The notes: generated by a model not told the origin, from the sequence alone. A stretch of 64,000 nucleotides of DNA from Bimuria novae-zelandiae CBS 107.79 (GCA_010015655.1 ML976785.1:76392-140391), one strand, 5' to 3'. Shown: positions 11,084 to 22,400, counted from the first letter of the stretch. Translations and numbers: made by a program.

Positions 11084-11419
11084 GCGATAGAAGAGGCGTG
11101 ACTGAGGGCAAATAATAGGTGGTGGTGGTAGTTAATGGGTGAGCGTTTGGTTGGTCGAGCAATAGTTTCGGAAGGACAGCGCAGTGTTAAACAAAGGAGA
11201 GCACATACGCAGTACGAAGCAATACAGCGACAGTAATAATCCTCAATATAATGTATTGTTTCCTTCAAGACTTTCCACGCACATCTCCGTCCATTCCGTT
11301 GTTGCTATTCCGCGGTCCAAAAATAGCGTGGTCGTATGCGGTGGGGCACACTCACAACCAACGTCGCACATTCACACTCAAAACTACAGGAAACAAAAAA
11401 CGCAAAAAGGAAATAGACA

Positions 11420-11524
11420 GCCCGACGTGGGGGTCGAACCCACAACCTTGAGATGCCGTGTAATCGAGTTTATTAGACCGTGAATACTAAGAGTCTCACG
11501 CTCTACCGATTGAGCTAGCCGGGC
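11420..11524 (-). tRNA. tRNA-Lys(CTT) with a 33-nt intron
   Basis: The minus strand folds as a complete tRNA: acceptor GCCCGGC pairs with GTCGGGC, D-arm TAGCTCAATCGGTAGAGC, T-arm GTGGGTTCGACCCCCAC. The anticodon stem TGAGA/TCTCA encloses the loop CTCTTAA with anticodon CTT. The intron (11455-11487, 33 nt) starts one base after the anticodon, the canonical position for eukaryotic tRNA introns. Without it the tRNA is 72 nt. Runs of T on the minus strand just past the 3' end (around 11394-11408) can serve as the RNA polymerase III terminator. Confidence 0.95.
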
Positions 11525-12028
11525 GTTTGTTGCCTGATTTGATTGCGAAAATTCAGTCAGCAAAATAAATAATCAGTAATTGTTGTAGTTTTCGCAAAAT
11601 AGAGGTCGCAAATCGCACTGTATGTGTTTTTGAGACTAGATTGACGTGCAGGCTTTGTCACAGTTCCGGTCGGACTGCAGAAATTTTTCACCGACGCGGC
11701 TTGCGGCGGAAGTGAGTCACCGAAAAGAGGACGCAAGCAGTGCCACACTGGATAGATCCTGTGCTATTTTCAAGGTAAGCATTTCATGCAATGCAAAATG
11801 AACGAATTAAATTTGAAAGTTTGAGAGTGCGTTGGTATGTTACTACGATTCTGGGTTATCAAGCACCGCAGCTGCCTCATATATGGCTTCGGTGCGTCTG
11901 CAATTCCGCGGGCAACACTGCCCCAGATATTACAAGTACGGAAATCTAGACCAAAAATTATCAACAGGATAATGTACACGAATTGCGGGCAACAGAACAA
12001 TAATGTCAGAATAGACAGTTCAACTCCA
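11525..12028. other. Intergenic region, no gene seen
   Basis: It lies between the tRNA and the tyrosinase stop codon. I see no conserved frame or repeat. Confidence 0.6.
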
Positions 12029-14173
12029 TCATCCCTCAATCAGCCCGTGCTCTTGGAACCCGCCCACCCACCGATCAAAAGTATCGTCTGACTGCGCTAC
12101 CTCAACGGCCGTACTAATAAGCGACACCTCAAGACCCTTCACCATTTCCTTTTTAATCTCCATAGCACCCTATCAGCGCAATTAGTATCTCATTCATCCC
12201 ATCGCATGGCATCACTCACCAGTCCAAGCCTGTAGTGCAGATTCTGCTTCAAGTACTCTTGAGCTTCGTCTTGCGTCGTCGCACCAGACGTGACAGCCCT
12301 CTGCAGCGCCAGGGACAAATCGATAGTGTGGGAAGTCGTTTGATCAACCTGCAGCCCTGGAGCGCCGAGAGTCGACGCCAGACCCACGAAAGACTCTGCA
12401 TCTTGCCAATCTTTTGCGTCGGTGGGAACGTCACCGAGGAAAAGGAGGACATTGTAGGGAGCACCGCCACCCATGCCGTTGTCCAGTCCGTATGATGGAA
12501 GCGTGATTTCGGTGAGATACAGCTCTTCCATCACCAGCGCTGTGTCGCGCTTCGCCTCACGGCTTGTCTTTGTAGTCGTGACGGCCACATCAGCGGGACC
12601 AGAATATTGTTTCTTGATCGAGGCGACTATCGTGGCGTTGGAAGGGTTGTTGGCGAGCTCGGGGTATGTGTAGCCCAGATCTTGAATGTTGCGCGCAGAG
12701 TCCGAGGTCCAGAAATCGCCTGCTGCGTTTCTGTGGAAAGGTGTAAGAGCTGTGGGAATTTGAGCGAATAGTAATGGGTTGCTCGCGCAGATGTACTTAC
12801 GGGAGGATGCATCCAGTTGGTCGCCAATGTCGATGGTGTATGTCGGTGTTCCAGCACTGCAGGTTTTGATGTAGGCCCCAGGGAAGATAGCTTGGTGAAG
12901 TGCGAGCTGGCGATCAACGTTGCTATTCCTTGCTGTCAATATGCGTCGTGTTGGGTAGTATCAGTCAGCTTACGCGTGATGCATCCAGAACATAGGATCA
13001 AAAGCCGTCACACCGCTCGGGCTCATGTGCCCTGGAAAGTTTGCGTTATGAATCGCGTTGTGCAGGTTTTCCAGTGTGCCAACCTTCGCCGTGCCATCGC
13101 AGGTTTGCGCGCTGGCAACCTGCGTGAACGTCTGATACTGCGACAAGATGTTGTACAGTAATGTCCGCTGACTCGGTAGGATTGATCGAAGCTTGGAGTT
13201 CAACCCAGGATGGTCACTTTCAGTCTGTCCAGCGCGAATCGTCTTGTTGCTGTTTTGACAGACTTGGGGTAGACCTCCAGTGGGAGTTCCGCCGCCAGTG
13301 AAAAGTGAGCAGCCCTGTAGTTGTTACTCACGGCTTTATGAGACTGCGTGCGATAAGTCTTACCGTGCCATTGATCTCCTTGTTATCGAGAGGATGAAAG
13401 TTATAGTCATAGAGCGGGTTGTCGATTCGTGCAGTGGTGCCGTCAGGCAACATGACGGAGACTTTCTCAACGGTCATGGACGTAGGAACGACTGGTTGGT
13501 CAGTGGGGAGGGCTTTCGCCCAATCCCAGTAAGGAATTCTGATCCGAGCAGCGGCGTCTTGGTACTTCGCTCGTGTTGCTGTGGGGAACCGACTCGCGAT
13601 GCTTCGCGCAATTTGTTGCAGTTTTTGCTATCATTGATCAATCTTGCTAAATTTTGACGTGTGTACAGATCGGTAGGTATTACCTCGAAGAGTGCCAAGT
13701 AGGGACGATGCCAAGTGCCGAACAGCAGCTGGTTATGCGGACAATAGCCAATGTTACCGCCGCCCTCTACGCCATCCCAGGCATACCTGGGTTCAAATTT
13801 AGGGTACAGCGCTGTCAGTATGGGTGAATGTCTTACCAGGGCATACCGTGTATTCCTGGGAGGCATGAGTTACGAGCTTTCAAGACGGCGCAAAAGACTT
13901 ACCCGCGATTTGATACCACGAGTCAATGACGTGTTGGTCCATTGCTTGGAACTCTCTCATCGCAAGGAGAAACAAATTCCATGGCTCACCGCCCGCGTTC
14001 TCCAGGTCGCGAACTTCCACACGAGGATGAATACCCCCGGAAGCACCTTTGATGGCATAATAAGAGCCAGCACTCTGACGCTTCTCCAGGGGGTCGGCTT
14101 TGGTGGTGAGAAGAGGAAACCCATAAGTGGAGGTTACGAGTATTGATATCGCGGCGACAACGGAAGACCTCAT
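12029..14173 (-). CDS. Secreted tyrosinase (type-3 copper phenol oxidase)
   Basis: Eight exons on the minus strand join in phase to 596 residues: 13903-14173, 13837-13855, 13684-13786, 13364-13627, 12974-13314, 12801-12922, 12220-12749, 12029-12169. The introns are 47-56 nt; the last has a TACTAAT branch site. A signal peptide (MRSSVVAAISILVTSTYG) precedes a dibasic LEKR. Copper A ligands are His93, His114 and His123 (GIHG, YCPHN, TWHRPYLALFE); Cys112 next to the second may form the usual thioether. Copper B ligands are His304, His308 and His331 (LHNAIHN, FWMHHANVDR). The enzyme oxidises phenols to quinones, as in melanin formation. Exon 2 is only 19 nt. The last exon replaces a shorter open-frame ending and adds GLEVSLISTAVEVA, in line with the family C-terminus. 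Confidence 0.93.
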
Positions 14174-14263
14174 GGTTCAAACGTAAGACAGTGGAATGTT
14201 AGGAACAAAACAAGAGAAGAAAGAGGCTTGAGGAGCAGGTTACAGCAATCCATTCGAGAGATC

Positions 14264-14269
14264 TTATAC
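14264..14269 (-). promoter_or_regulatory. Probable TATA element of the tyrosinase gene
   Basis: TATAAG on the minus strand, about 90 bp upstream of the tyrosinase ATG. The placement is right for a core promoter; no other support. Confidence 0.4.
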
Positions 14270-16175
14270 TTGGCGCAGCCCACCGCGCCTCATTCATATC
14301 CACCATCCCGTCGTAGAAGCAAAGGTTCCCGCTTGGTGTGAGCGCCCCGAGCATGTGATATGCATGGGCAGGACCACGTTAAGCATTGACTGTAGGTCTG
14401 TGGGTCTTCTGAAAGGTCAGAAGAAATTGCGAAAAGGATTTCGAATGTTCACTCGCAGGTGAGGCGCAACTGAACCGGGTCTATGGGAACCACTCCGTCA
14501 GCCGCCACCAAGTTGCACGTGGGTGCACGAGCACCTGGGCATCGCGTGTGCAGTGAGTTCATAGCTACGAGGCGTTTGGATGTCAGCAATCTCAATACTT
14601 GGGATAGTAAGATCTTGTACTGGATGGCTAATAGGTTACAGTAAAGCCCAGGGTCGCAAAAGGTGGTCGCGAGTCTGGTCGCCAGTGCGAGCGGTTGATG
14701 CCTCTCACCGTCATAATGGATAGAAAAGAAAGCTGCAATCTGCCCCCACTATTGACTATACGTACGGTTTTCCGAGCGGATGGCGCCGCGGAAATGAGAC
14801 ACTCGTGCGAGTTGAAAAATCCATTGACTCACACCATGATGGGATTCGCAAATCTTGCAGAACGAAAACGTGAATACGAGCTCACCAGACGCACGGGTGT
14901 ATTGGGGAATCCTACTGGCCCGTGGCTTCATGCATCCCCAAGGGTGAGAGCAGCGCCGCTCTCATTGTGCTGACCAGATCACACGGGGAGTAGAAACAAC
15001 AATGCTTAGAAAACGTGGCGCAGGCAAATGGTGAGCAACGCAGCGGCTCCCCATCAGGACCCGACCTCAAGAGTCTGGCAAAAAATATCCACGATTCAAT
15101 AATAATCGAAAGCGCATAGGAGAGAAGGAAGGTAGACGTTGTTGAGTGAAAAGAGGTGGGATCTGAAGAGTCCCAGGGCGGATAGGGCCGTCACTAGCGC
15201 AGCCTAATTGGTATTAGCGTTGTGACACGTGCACTGCTCTATCCCATCCGACCCTGCGTGTCCGCCCCCTTCGATCCTATCACGCTTCCACAGCGGAATG
15301 GCCAAGCTACGTCGAACTCCTTGTACCCGCATATACTTTCAGAGTTGTTCAGCTCCGTCAGCTCCCTGTACGGTATCCTAGCGCACTAGCTTGAGAGCGT
15401 CTCTCCAATGGCGCATCCCATGGATCTTGCCTAACCTACGACCTCCGCACCAAGACTTCGTCGATCGACAACTCTTGCTGCACTGCTGCCTCCGTGCACG
15501 TGCGACCGATGCCTGGAGACATATATCTATGTTATTCCTTCCGAGACCTTACCTTGCAAGCACTTGGTCGTTTGATGGGGATACAAATGGACGAGAAATC
15601 TATAGGCAGTACTCCGATCGGTAAAATTCAATTTTATCATTAGGAAACTTGTTGCCGACATAGCCTCGTGTGCTCGCCGCAGACGGCTCGCGATTCTTTT
15701 TCTTCCATGTCGGGTGGACAACTTTCGATGGACACAGCATGCACGACTTCTGACCGCATATGGAAGGAAGGTTGGTTTTACTATAGGCTATGTCGTGTCA
15801 TCCGCTGCATAGTCGCAAAGTCTCGTCATTGTGTAGTCGCTAACTATCTAGCTAACTTGTTGTTTTCATAAGAAGATACGTAGTTTAGATTTTAAGTTCA
15901 CATCATGGGTGCACGGGTCCGTCGATCTGTGTTCGTGGGGCATGCCCGGCAAAATGGCTATTGGACTGAATCGACTACCGCGCTTGATCTGCGACAGGAT
16001 ATCTATCTTACATATTGGGAGCAATCTTCTCGGGGTGTAGAATTAATCTATAGGATGTAGAAAAGCGCTTGCGTCGATTGACCGCTCTCATATGCGAACG
16101 GTGCTGCTTTCTACGCAGTCTCATCACTCGCCGTGGTACAGCTTCGCCAACTTTTGGCACTCCCGATCTTCTGAA
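14270..16175. other. Intergenic region of 1.9 kb, no gene seen
   Basis: It lies between the divergent tyrosinase and DUF1996 genes. Open frames up to 92 codons occur but none has a signal peptide, domain or coding bias that I can support. It must hold both promoters. Confidence 0.5.
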
Positions 16176-17617
16176 ATGCCTAATATCTACCTATTAACAA
16201 TTTTCTCCTTGGCAAGCAATGTTCTTGCTCAAAGCGGCATCGACTTGGACGGACCGATGTTGGGAGGAGGTGGACGGCGAGGTCCAGGTGCTATGCTTCG
16301 TTTCGGCTGTTCCCAGGCGAGTTACGTGGGCAATCTTACGACATGGTCTGATTTTTTAGGTTGTAATTGAGAGACTTGATCCGTACGTTGATGGATAGAC
16401 AGGACTGTGCGAAGGTTGCTAACTGTGCAGCCTCATGAACCCGGGGTTGACTCCGTCAACACACATGCACCAGATCGTTGGAGGGGTACGTCCAACCTGG
16501 TCTTATTCATCTCGAGCAGGACTGAAATCTAGATAGAACTCTTTTTGAGCTTCGATGCCTTCTACAGACATCTCCGAACTTGCCACCTGCAATACATGCC
16601 ACTTTCTAGAGGACTTCAGGTACGTCAACTGTTCGCGGCTTCTCCGACTCTGTACTGACAAGGTTCAGCAATTATTGGACAGCCAACATCTATTTCAAAT
16701 CCCGCAACGGCACCTACAAGCGTGTCCCCCAAATCGCGAACCAGTTCAATGATGGTGACAATGCGGGGATTACATTGTACTACACCTCGCCAGATGCAAA
16801 CGCAACGATGGCGTTTAGACCTGGCTTCCGCATGCTCACCGGAGATCCGATGAGGCGAACGTCTGAAGGCTTCGGCAAGAACATGCAGCAATGCTATCGC
16901 TGCTACACTGAGCCCCATTGGGGTGGCAGTCCGTATCCGCCATGCATGGACCCCAAGTACGACACTGACCACTTTCCAAAACAAGCATGTCCGGGAGGCA
17001 TTCGATCCAACATTATATTCCCCCAATGTTGGAACGGGGAGGACCCGGATTCTCCCGATCACCGTGCCCACGTCGTGCACCCTATCAGCGGGCCGGCAGC
17101 TTTTCCCGTCGTCAATGTTACTTGCCCAGCCAGTCATCCTGTGCACGTTCCGCAGTTGATGTACGAAGTAAGTTGAATACCACCACAGAGTTGTTGTTGG
17201 GATCCCTGTGGGGTACCCGCTGGTTAGGGAACCAGAACATGAATACCACCACAGCCCACACATGTCAGGCTTCTGGAAAGCACAGGCCCCATCCGATACA
17301 GTGGTGTTGACTTTGCACAGGTTATGTGGGATACCTCAGCATTCAACAACGAACACGACTGGCCTGAAGATAGTAGTCAACCATTCGTGCTTTCAACAGG
17401 CGATAACACGGGTTATGGTCAGCACGGCGATTACGTGTTTGGTTGGAAGGGTGATTCTCTTCAACGTGTCATGGATAACAGCTGCTACCTTCGCAACTGC
17501 TCATTGCTTACGGAACAGCCGCCCAAGATCAAGAACATGTGCAATGTTCCGGTCACTGTGGACGAAAATATTGAAGGATGGATGGACGAGCTACCTGGGG
17601 CCGTGAAGGTCGGCTAG
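16176..17617 (+). pseudogene. DUF1996 secreted protein gene with one in-frame TGA
   Basis: Six exons join in phase (16176-16316, 16360-16382, 16431-16485, 16537-16619, 16669-17167, 17321-17617) to 365 codons. A signal peptide (MPNIYLLTIFSLASNVLA) precedes the DUF1996 domain: FGCSQ/VVIERLDP/LMNPGLTPSTHMHQIVGG, ATCNTCHFLEDFSNYWTANI, CPGGIRSNIIFPQCW, SPDHRAHV, GDYVFGWKGDSLQ and the terminal WMDELPG. All of these are hallmarks of the family, which is secreted and of unknown function. One codon, 16546-16548, is TGA just after the GG-N-S-F position; CGA-to-TGA would explain it. Intron 1 appears to be GC-AG (CAG/GCGAGT...TTTAG, 43 nt). The rest is undamaged, so it is a very young pseudogene, a read-through gene, or a base error. 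Confidence 0.8.
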
Positions 17618-18535
17618 GGCCACAATTCGGATATTATCTGCGTGAGTCCACTCAGGCCGCTTCAAGGCCGAGCGCACGTGGCTTCTGTCCCCTTGCGCGG
17701 TTTTCCGCTTTTTTTCTCAGCAGAACGTTGTGTTTCAATTTTACTAGGACCAGCTCATTTGCCTCTGCATACCCTAATCGTGAAGGTACAAGGTCGGGTA
17801 AGACGGTTCTGTTCGAAATTGTCTTAGTTGTACGTGTTACCTCAGGACGATCAATACAGTGGCTAACTGCAGCTTCTTCTCCAAGGATGATATTTTCCGG
17901 AATACTCGGAAAGCCCGCGATAAAGGGGCTTGCAGTGCCTGGTGTGACTCATATCTGTTGAGGGAGGTGCGGGTGGGACGCTCTCCCGTGTTTATTGACC
18001 TATCTTATCCGCCGTAATCACTGCCACTGTACTAATGCGCGTGTGCTCGAAAACCATTCCTCGACTGCACACGGAACCCGCAGCATAGAAAGCGAGATAT
18101 GCCACCATTCGTTTTTATATCATCTAAATATTATAAGTCAGCTTATAGACTCGTGTCGGGGTGAGAAGAATTTGCAGTTGCATCTGGCGTCTGGGTCTAC
18201 CATGTTTACTCCTGCGCAACTTTGGCACGTATAAGATACCTGACCTGCGAGCCCATACGAATCGTGACTTTGGGAACGCAGTACCGGTCTTGAGAATTTT
18301 TCCATCTCAACACTTTTCAAATCCAGAAGCAACATTGAAAAGTTTGCACACTGCCGTCATGTTTATTTTTTATTCATTTCTTGTGAATTCAAAGTTACGT
18401 TGGCGCACCATTTAAAACACACACATTACAACATACCCTTCTGCGATCTAGCAGCTCCAAGACTTTCGACTTCACTGCATCTATTCAACTCCTACTGCGC
18501 AATCAGAGAGAGTTATCAATATCAGCTTCACAGAG
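17618..18535. other. Intergenic region, no gene seen
   Basis: Downstream of the DUF1996 gene and upstream of the Lys-rich protein gene. No frame with recognisable features and no repeat noted. Confidence 0.55.
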
Positions 18536-19174
18536 ATGGAACATCCCGCCCATAACCGATCGACCTCGGACGAGCCAGAGAGCGACGATTCTGTGAAACG
18601 CAGCTACGAATGCAAGACAGCTTCAGAAGCTGCTCGACCAGACGTTTTGCCCGAAGAGTGCCGAGCCAGATTGCCACCAGCCGTCGACTCTTCGAAAGCG
18701 AGCGCTGAAATAAGCCTTGCATCAGAGTCAGCTGGAATTCTACTAGAGCTGGCTTCAAGCGCATCTCAGAAGGCTCCGCAGAAATCTCCTGCTCCGCAAA
18801 CTTTGGCTGCCAAACCTTCCAAGCCCAAACGGGCTCGCAAGCAGCTGTCAGAGAGCCAGAAGTCGGAGCCAACGCAGCCTAGGCGGTCCGCTCGCGAGAA
18901 ACACCCTACGAAGAGGCTTGCGGAAGAGCAGGCAAATCTGCCACCGCTGAAGAAGGCGACAAAAACGAAGAAAAAACCACAGCATAAAGCGGCAGGAGAG
19001 CTGAAGCAAGAGGAGTCGGTGGAAAGAAGTCCGCTTGGCATCGTCAAGTATACGTTAGAGCAGCCTTGTCTATTTGAAAAGATGGAGTTGGATACGATTA
19101 TGGGTTTGTTAAACATGCTTTGGCACGAGCGTGAGGAGGAAGAGGCACAGAAAAAAAAAGGGCATTCTAAGTAA
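18536..19174 (+). CDS. Lys/Ser/Ala-rich low-complexity protein, probably nuclear
   Basis: A single exon encodes 212 residues. I recognise no domain. The N-terminal half is acidic and Ser/Glu-rich; the middle (about residues 85-150) carries basic clusters such as KPSKPKRARKQ, PRRSAREKHPTKRLAEE and KKATKTKKKPQHKAAG, which look like nuclear localisation or AT-hook-like DNA-contact sequences. The C-terminal 45 residues (IVKYTLEQPCLFEKMELDTI then MGLLNMLWHEREEEEAQKKK) are predicted helical and are the only folded-looking part. There is no signal peptide or membrane segment. It converges on the GH43 gene, about 100 bp between stops. A chromatin or nucleolar role is possible but unproven. Confidence 0.7.
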   Translation: MEHPAHNRSTSDEPESDDSVKRSYECKTASEAARPDVLPEECRARLPPAVDSSKASAEISLASESAGILLELASSASQKAPQKSPAPQTLAAKPSKPKRARKQLSESQKSEPTQPRRSAREKHPTKRLAEEQANLPPLKKATKTKKKPQHKAAGELKQEESVERSPLGIVKYTLEQPCLFEKMELDTIMGLLNMLWHEREEEEAQKKKGHSK

Positions 19175-19277
19175 AGAGACGCTTTGGACGGATACCTGCG
19201 CCTGTTACAGTAATATCTTCACTGTAGCAATTCTGATTACTAAATGCAATATCTAGTTACAGCCATTTAATGGCCGA

Positions 19278-20297
19278 CTACGACCCAGGTTCCTCCAATC
19301 TTGCGGCGGGTGGCTTGATCTGTGGTTGCGGCTCCGCCAGGTGGATCTTGCCCTCTACATCGTACACAATCTCCCTAATCTTTGCGCATCTTAGGTGATT
19401 TTCGCCTCCACTCAAGGAACTATCGTGATAGAACAAATACCACTTGCCCTTGAACTCAGCAACACTGTGATGCGTCGTCCAGCCAATCACAGGCTCTAGT
19501 ATCCTCCCTCCATATGTGAAAGGCCCCAGTGGGTTATCGCCAATAGCATAGGCGAGGTAGTGGGTATCGCCAGTGGAATAGCTGAAGTAGTACTTTCCAT
19601 TGTACTTGTGCAGCCAGGCTGCTTCGAAAAATCGGCGTGCGTGGTCAGTCGCGGCGATGGGCTCTGAAGTGAAAGGATCCAGTATCACGACGTCTGATAC
19701 TGGGGAAGCGAGCGAGATCATATCGTCGCTCAACTTTGCTACCTTGGCGTGCAATGCGCTGCCAGTTGAGGGTTCATTTGCGCCCAGTTGAGACTTGTCG
19801 AACGAGCCGTTGGCGTAGCACTGAAGCTGTCCACCCCAGAGACCACCGAAGTACAGATATGCCTGGCCGTCGTCATCGACCAACACCGCAGGATCGACAC
19901 TGTATGTTCCTTTGATATAATCTGGCTCCGCTTTGAACGGTCCTTCCGGTTTGTCGCCAACAGCGACACCGATCCTAAAGATGTCCTCCTTGTCGCGGGC
20001 AGGAAAATAGAGGTAGTATTTGCCGTTTTTTTCAGCCGCATCGGGGGCCCACAGTTGTCTTGAGACCCACGGGACGTCCTCCGCTTTCAGCGCAATACCG
20101 TGATCTGTGACCGGCCCACCAACTTCCTCCATGCTGAAGACATGATAGTCGTTCATATCGTACTGGTCGCCATTGTCGTTGTTCTTGATATCGGTCTCTC
20201 GGTCGTGCGAGGGATAGACATAAAGTTTGCCATTAAAGACGTGCGCAGATGGGTCCGCGGTGTAAAGATGCGTCACAAGAGGCTGTTTGTCCGCCAT
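19278..20297 (-). CDS. Glycoside hydrolase family 43 enzyme
   Basis: An intronless gene encodes 339 residues; the ATG ending at 20297 gives MADKQPLVTHLYTADPS. The five-bladed propeller motifs of GH43 are clear: Asp15 in YTADPSAHVFNGKLYVYPSHD is the likely catalytic base, the Asp in TYSVDPAVLVDDDGQAYLYFG the pKa modulator, and the Glu in RRFFEAAWLHKYNGKYYFSYS the proton donor. The later motif GWTTHHSVAEFKGKWYLFYH closes the propeller. GH43 enzymes remove or cleave arabinose and xylose units of plant polysaccharides; arabinofuranosidase or xylosidase cannot be told apart here. There is no signal peptide, so it may act inside the cell on imported oligosaccharides or leave by another route. Confidence 0.9.
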   Translation of the reverse strand: MADKQPLVTHLYTADPSAHVFNGKLYVYPSHDRETDIKNNDNGDQYDMNDYHVFSMEEVGGPVTDHGIALKAEDVPWVSRQLWAPDAAEKNGKYYLYFPARDKEDIFRIGVAVGDKPEGPFKAEPDYIKGTYSVDPAVLVDDDGQAYLYFGGLWGGQLQCYANGSFDKSQLGANEPSTGSALHAKVAKLSDDMISLASPVSDVVILDPFTSEPIAATDHARRFFEAAWLHKYNGKYYFSYSTGDTHYLAYAIGDNPLGPFTYGGRILEPVIGWTTHHSVAEFKGKWYLFYHDSSLSGGENHLRCAKIREIVYDVEGKIHLAEPQPQIKPPAARLEEPGS

Positions 20298-21057
20298 GAT
20301 CGAATACTGCAAGACTTTTCAATGTAAGTGGATTGACAAGGTACAGACCACTAATTTGACGCGTTGATGTTGTGAGGCTTTATGGCGTCTGAACGTCGCC
20401 TCTCGGAACATAAACTGCCCCTCCTATTTAGCCATATTAGCCATCGGACCACACAATCTAGGCACTAGAGAAACTCATCAACGTCGGGCGCGGCCGTCAC
20501 AATCGTATCTCCCCGCGGTTTTGGTAGAGTCGCGATGGCGTCGCGCTCTGAGGAGGATGGCCGTGTGGTGTTTAACCGCTAATTCACGGACGACTTCCTC
20601 CCGAGGGGCCGAGGGAAGCCTCGGTCGGCCGGACACAATAGGCGCGCATAGCTGCGCCCCAAGTTGACATCGGGTTAGGGAACGGGAACTTCCAGAAGGG
20701 CATTCACGGGAACGGTCCGAGTTCGAAAAAAAAATGCAACTACGTTATGGCATGCCACGAGCTTCTTTTCACTCGTGGACGCTTGGCGAAATCAACCACG
20801 GTTAGCGTGTGTCTTAGCGCGACATCGCAGACTCCATTAAAATACAGATGCCAAACTGCTATGCGGCCACCACGCACAACGCAGCCAGCGCCCTCACCAG
20901 CTTAACATCACTAAACCAATGAGCCTCCTGAATTTCTCGACCCCGAATTTGCTCCTGTCATGGTAGAGCACGTCATTTTCGTGAAGCGGTTAGTATCTAG
21001 CCTCAGCGGGTAACCCTAGAATATATACTAATCTGCGTAGCCTCCCTTCGCAGTGCA
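20298..21057. other. Intergenic region, no gene seen
   Basis: Promoter side of the GH43 gene. A GC-rich hairpin (CCGAGG...CCTCGG with a short loop) lies near 20607-20625. Otherwise nothing recognisable. Confidence 0.5.
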
Positions 21058-22400
21058 ATGCGTCCCAAGAAGACACAAGACGGGGAACGCATGCGTCAAC
21101 TTCGACTGCGCCTAGCCGCTCTCCGCCACGCCGCCAAAGAAGTTCGCTCGCTTTCCGATGCATTGCATGTGAAGTTCCCACCCGAGCTCCGCGAACTCGT
21201 CTACGAATTCGGTTTGGAGCCGTGCAGTCGTTTGGTTAGGCCAGATTCTCTATAAGACTGTCGAAAAAGACGTTTTCCTTCTGGCTTCATGACGAATACG
21301 TGGGTGAGGCGGTTGCTAAAGAAGCTACTGCGGTGTACTACAAGACCACGCCCTTCACCGTCGTTGCGTCTGACTTCGACGAGATGCCCGAACATCTGAC
21401 CGTTGACCACCTTGGACTCAACGTCAGCCCTGCGCGCTTCATCCGCTCCCTGGTCGTCAACATCCACATGGAGGAATTTCGAAAGACTACGAAGCAGAAA
21501 GGCCCTGTCTTTCCTTACACTGCTATCAAGAATTGCTTGGAGGCTCTGCTCCAGCTCGAGCACAAGAAAGGTCTGCACCTGGAAATCGAGTTCAACACAT
21601 GCTCCGTGGCCTATAAGCGTGGGTTGTACAACGTCCTGCAGATCTTTCGCCCGATATACCTGGAGCTCAAGGCCGCTGGTGCGCACTTGAAGATCCGCGG
21701 ACACTTTCAATCTATGCGCGGAATCCAGTCAGCTGAGCATCTATGATACATACGAGCAGTGGCGGTTTGATGAGACCAAGGGTCCGGTTCCTGACGATGT
21801 TGCTTTTGACGAGGATGATTCTGACGAGGATGAAGCCGGCTATCATATTTTTCGTCATGGGAAGCTGCCGTCATGGAACGTACTTCTGGCTCCTACCCCT
21901 AGGGATGTTGTTAGCGGGAGTTTTCATGTTGTCACGATGGGGCCTTGAGAGGAGACCAGAGCAATCCCGATGGAGAGAATGATGATACCAATAGACCAGA
22001 GACTAACCCAGAACCCAGGAATAAGTCCTATGAGAGCGACGATGATGGTGACGACGACGAAGCCGCCGACGACGCCGACCTCTACAACGACGCCAACAAC
22101 TACAACGACGCCAACAACTACAACGACGCCGACCAATACGACAACGACTAGGACGATCACTACGACGATTACCCGTCCGTAGACGAAGAAGAATTGCTGT
22201 TGCCACCCAACGTCACCAATATTCGCTTTTCCCTCCTGCCTCGACCAGTCGACGGACCTGCAAAACGGCCCCGATCTAGCCCAGTCCAGCCAGAATGCTG
22301 TCACTGCCACAGGCGCTCATCTGCATATTCCTGTGCCCGCATGAATTTTCCACCTGTGTTCAGCGGTGGGATGTTGGGGGCATGCGGAATGAGTCCTAAT
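21058..22400 (+). pseudogene. Decayed F-box/2EXR-like gene with frameshifts
   Basis: Pieces of one protein appear in shifting frames. The first (21058-21252) ends with LHVKFPPELRELVYEFGLE, the start of a 2EXR/F-box-like domain typical of large ascomycete families. The next, in another frame after about 21265, reads SFWLHDEYVGEAVAKEATAV and continues with NVSPARFIRSLVVNIHMEEF up to about 21730. A further shift near 21730 gives IYDTYEQWRFDETKGPVPDD, and then an acidic tail, with a TAG at 22150, that contains tandem YNDANN repeats. At least three shifts plus a stop are needed, so I call it a pseudogene. Sequencing indels remain possible. Function of the intact family is unknown. Confidence 0.65.
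22080..22145 (+). repeat. 18-bp coding minisatellite (YNDANN units)
   Basis: About three copies of TACAACGACGCCAACAAC, translated YNDANN, lie in the acidic tail of the decayed gene. The last copy has diverged (GACCAATACGAC). Confidence 0.85.

Noticed and set aside
12190..12219. Tyrosinase ending at the TGA-proximal open frame (…LVSDAMRWDE)
   Set aside because: GTGAGT at this point followed by TACTAAT and GATAG 50 nt on gives an intron, and the next exon restores the family-like C-terminus GLEVSLISTAVEVA in frame.
10160..20297. Secondary-metabolite cluster around tyrosinase
   Set aside because: No polyketide synthase, NRPS, terpene cyclase, P450, transporter or cluster regulator was found; neighbours are a small secreted protein, DUF1996, a Lys-rich protein and GH43.
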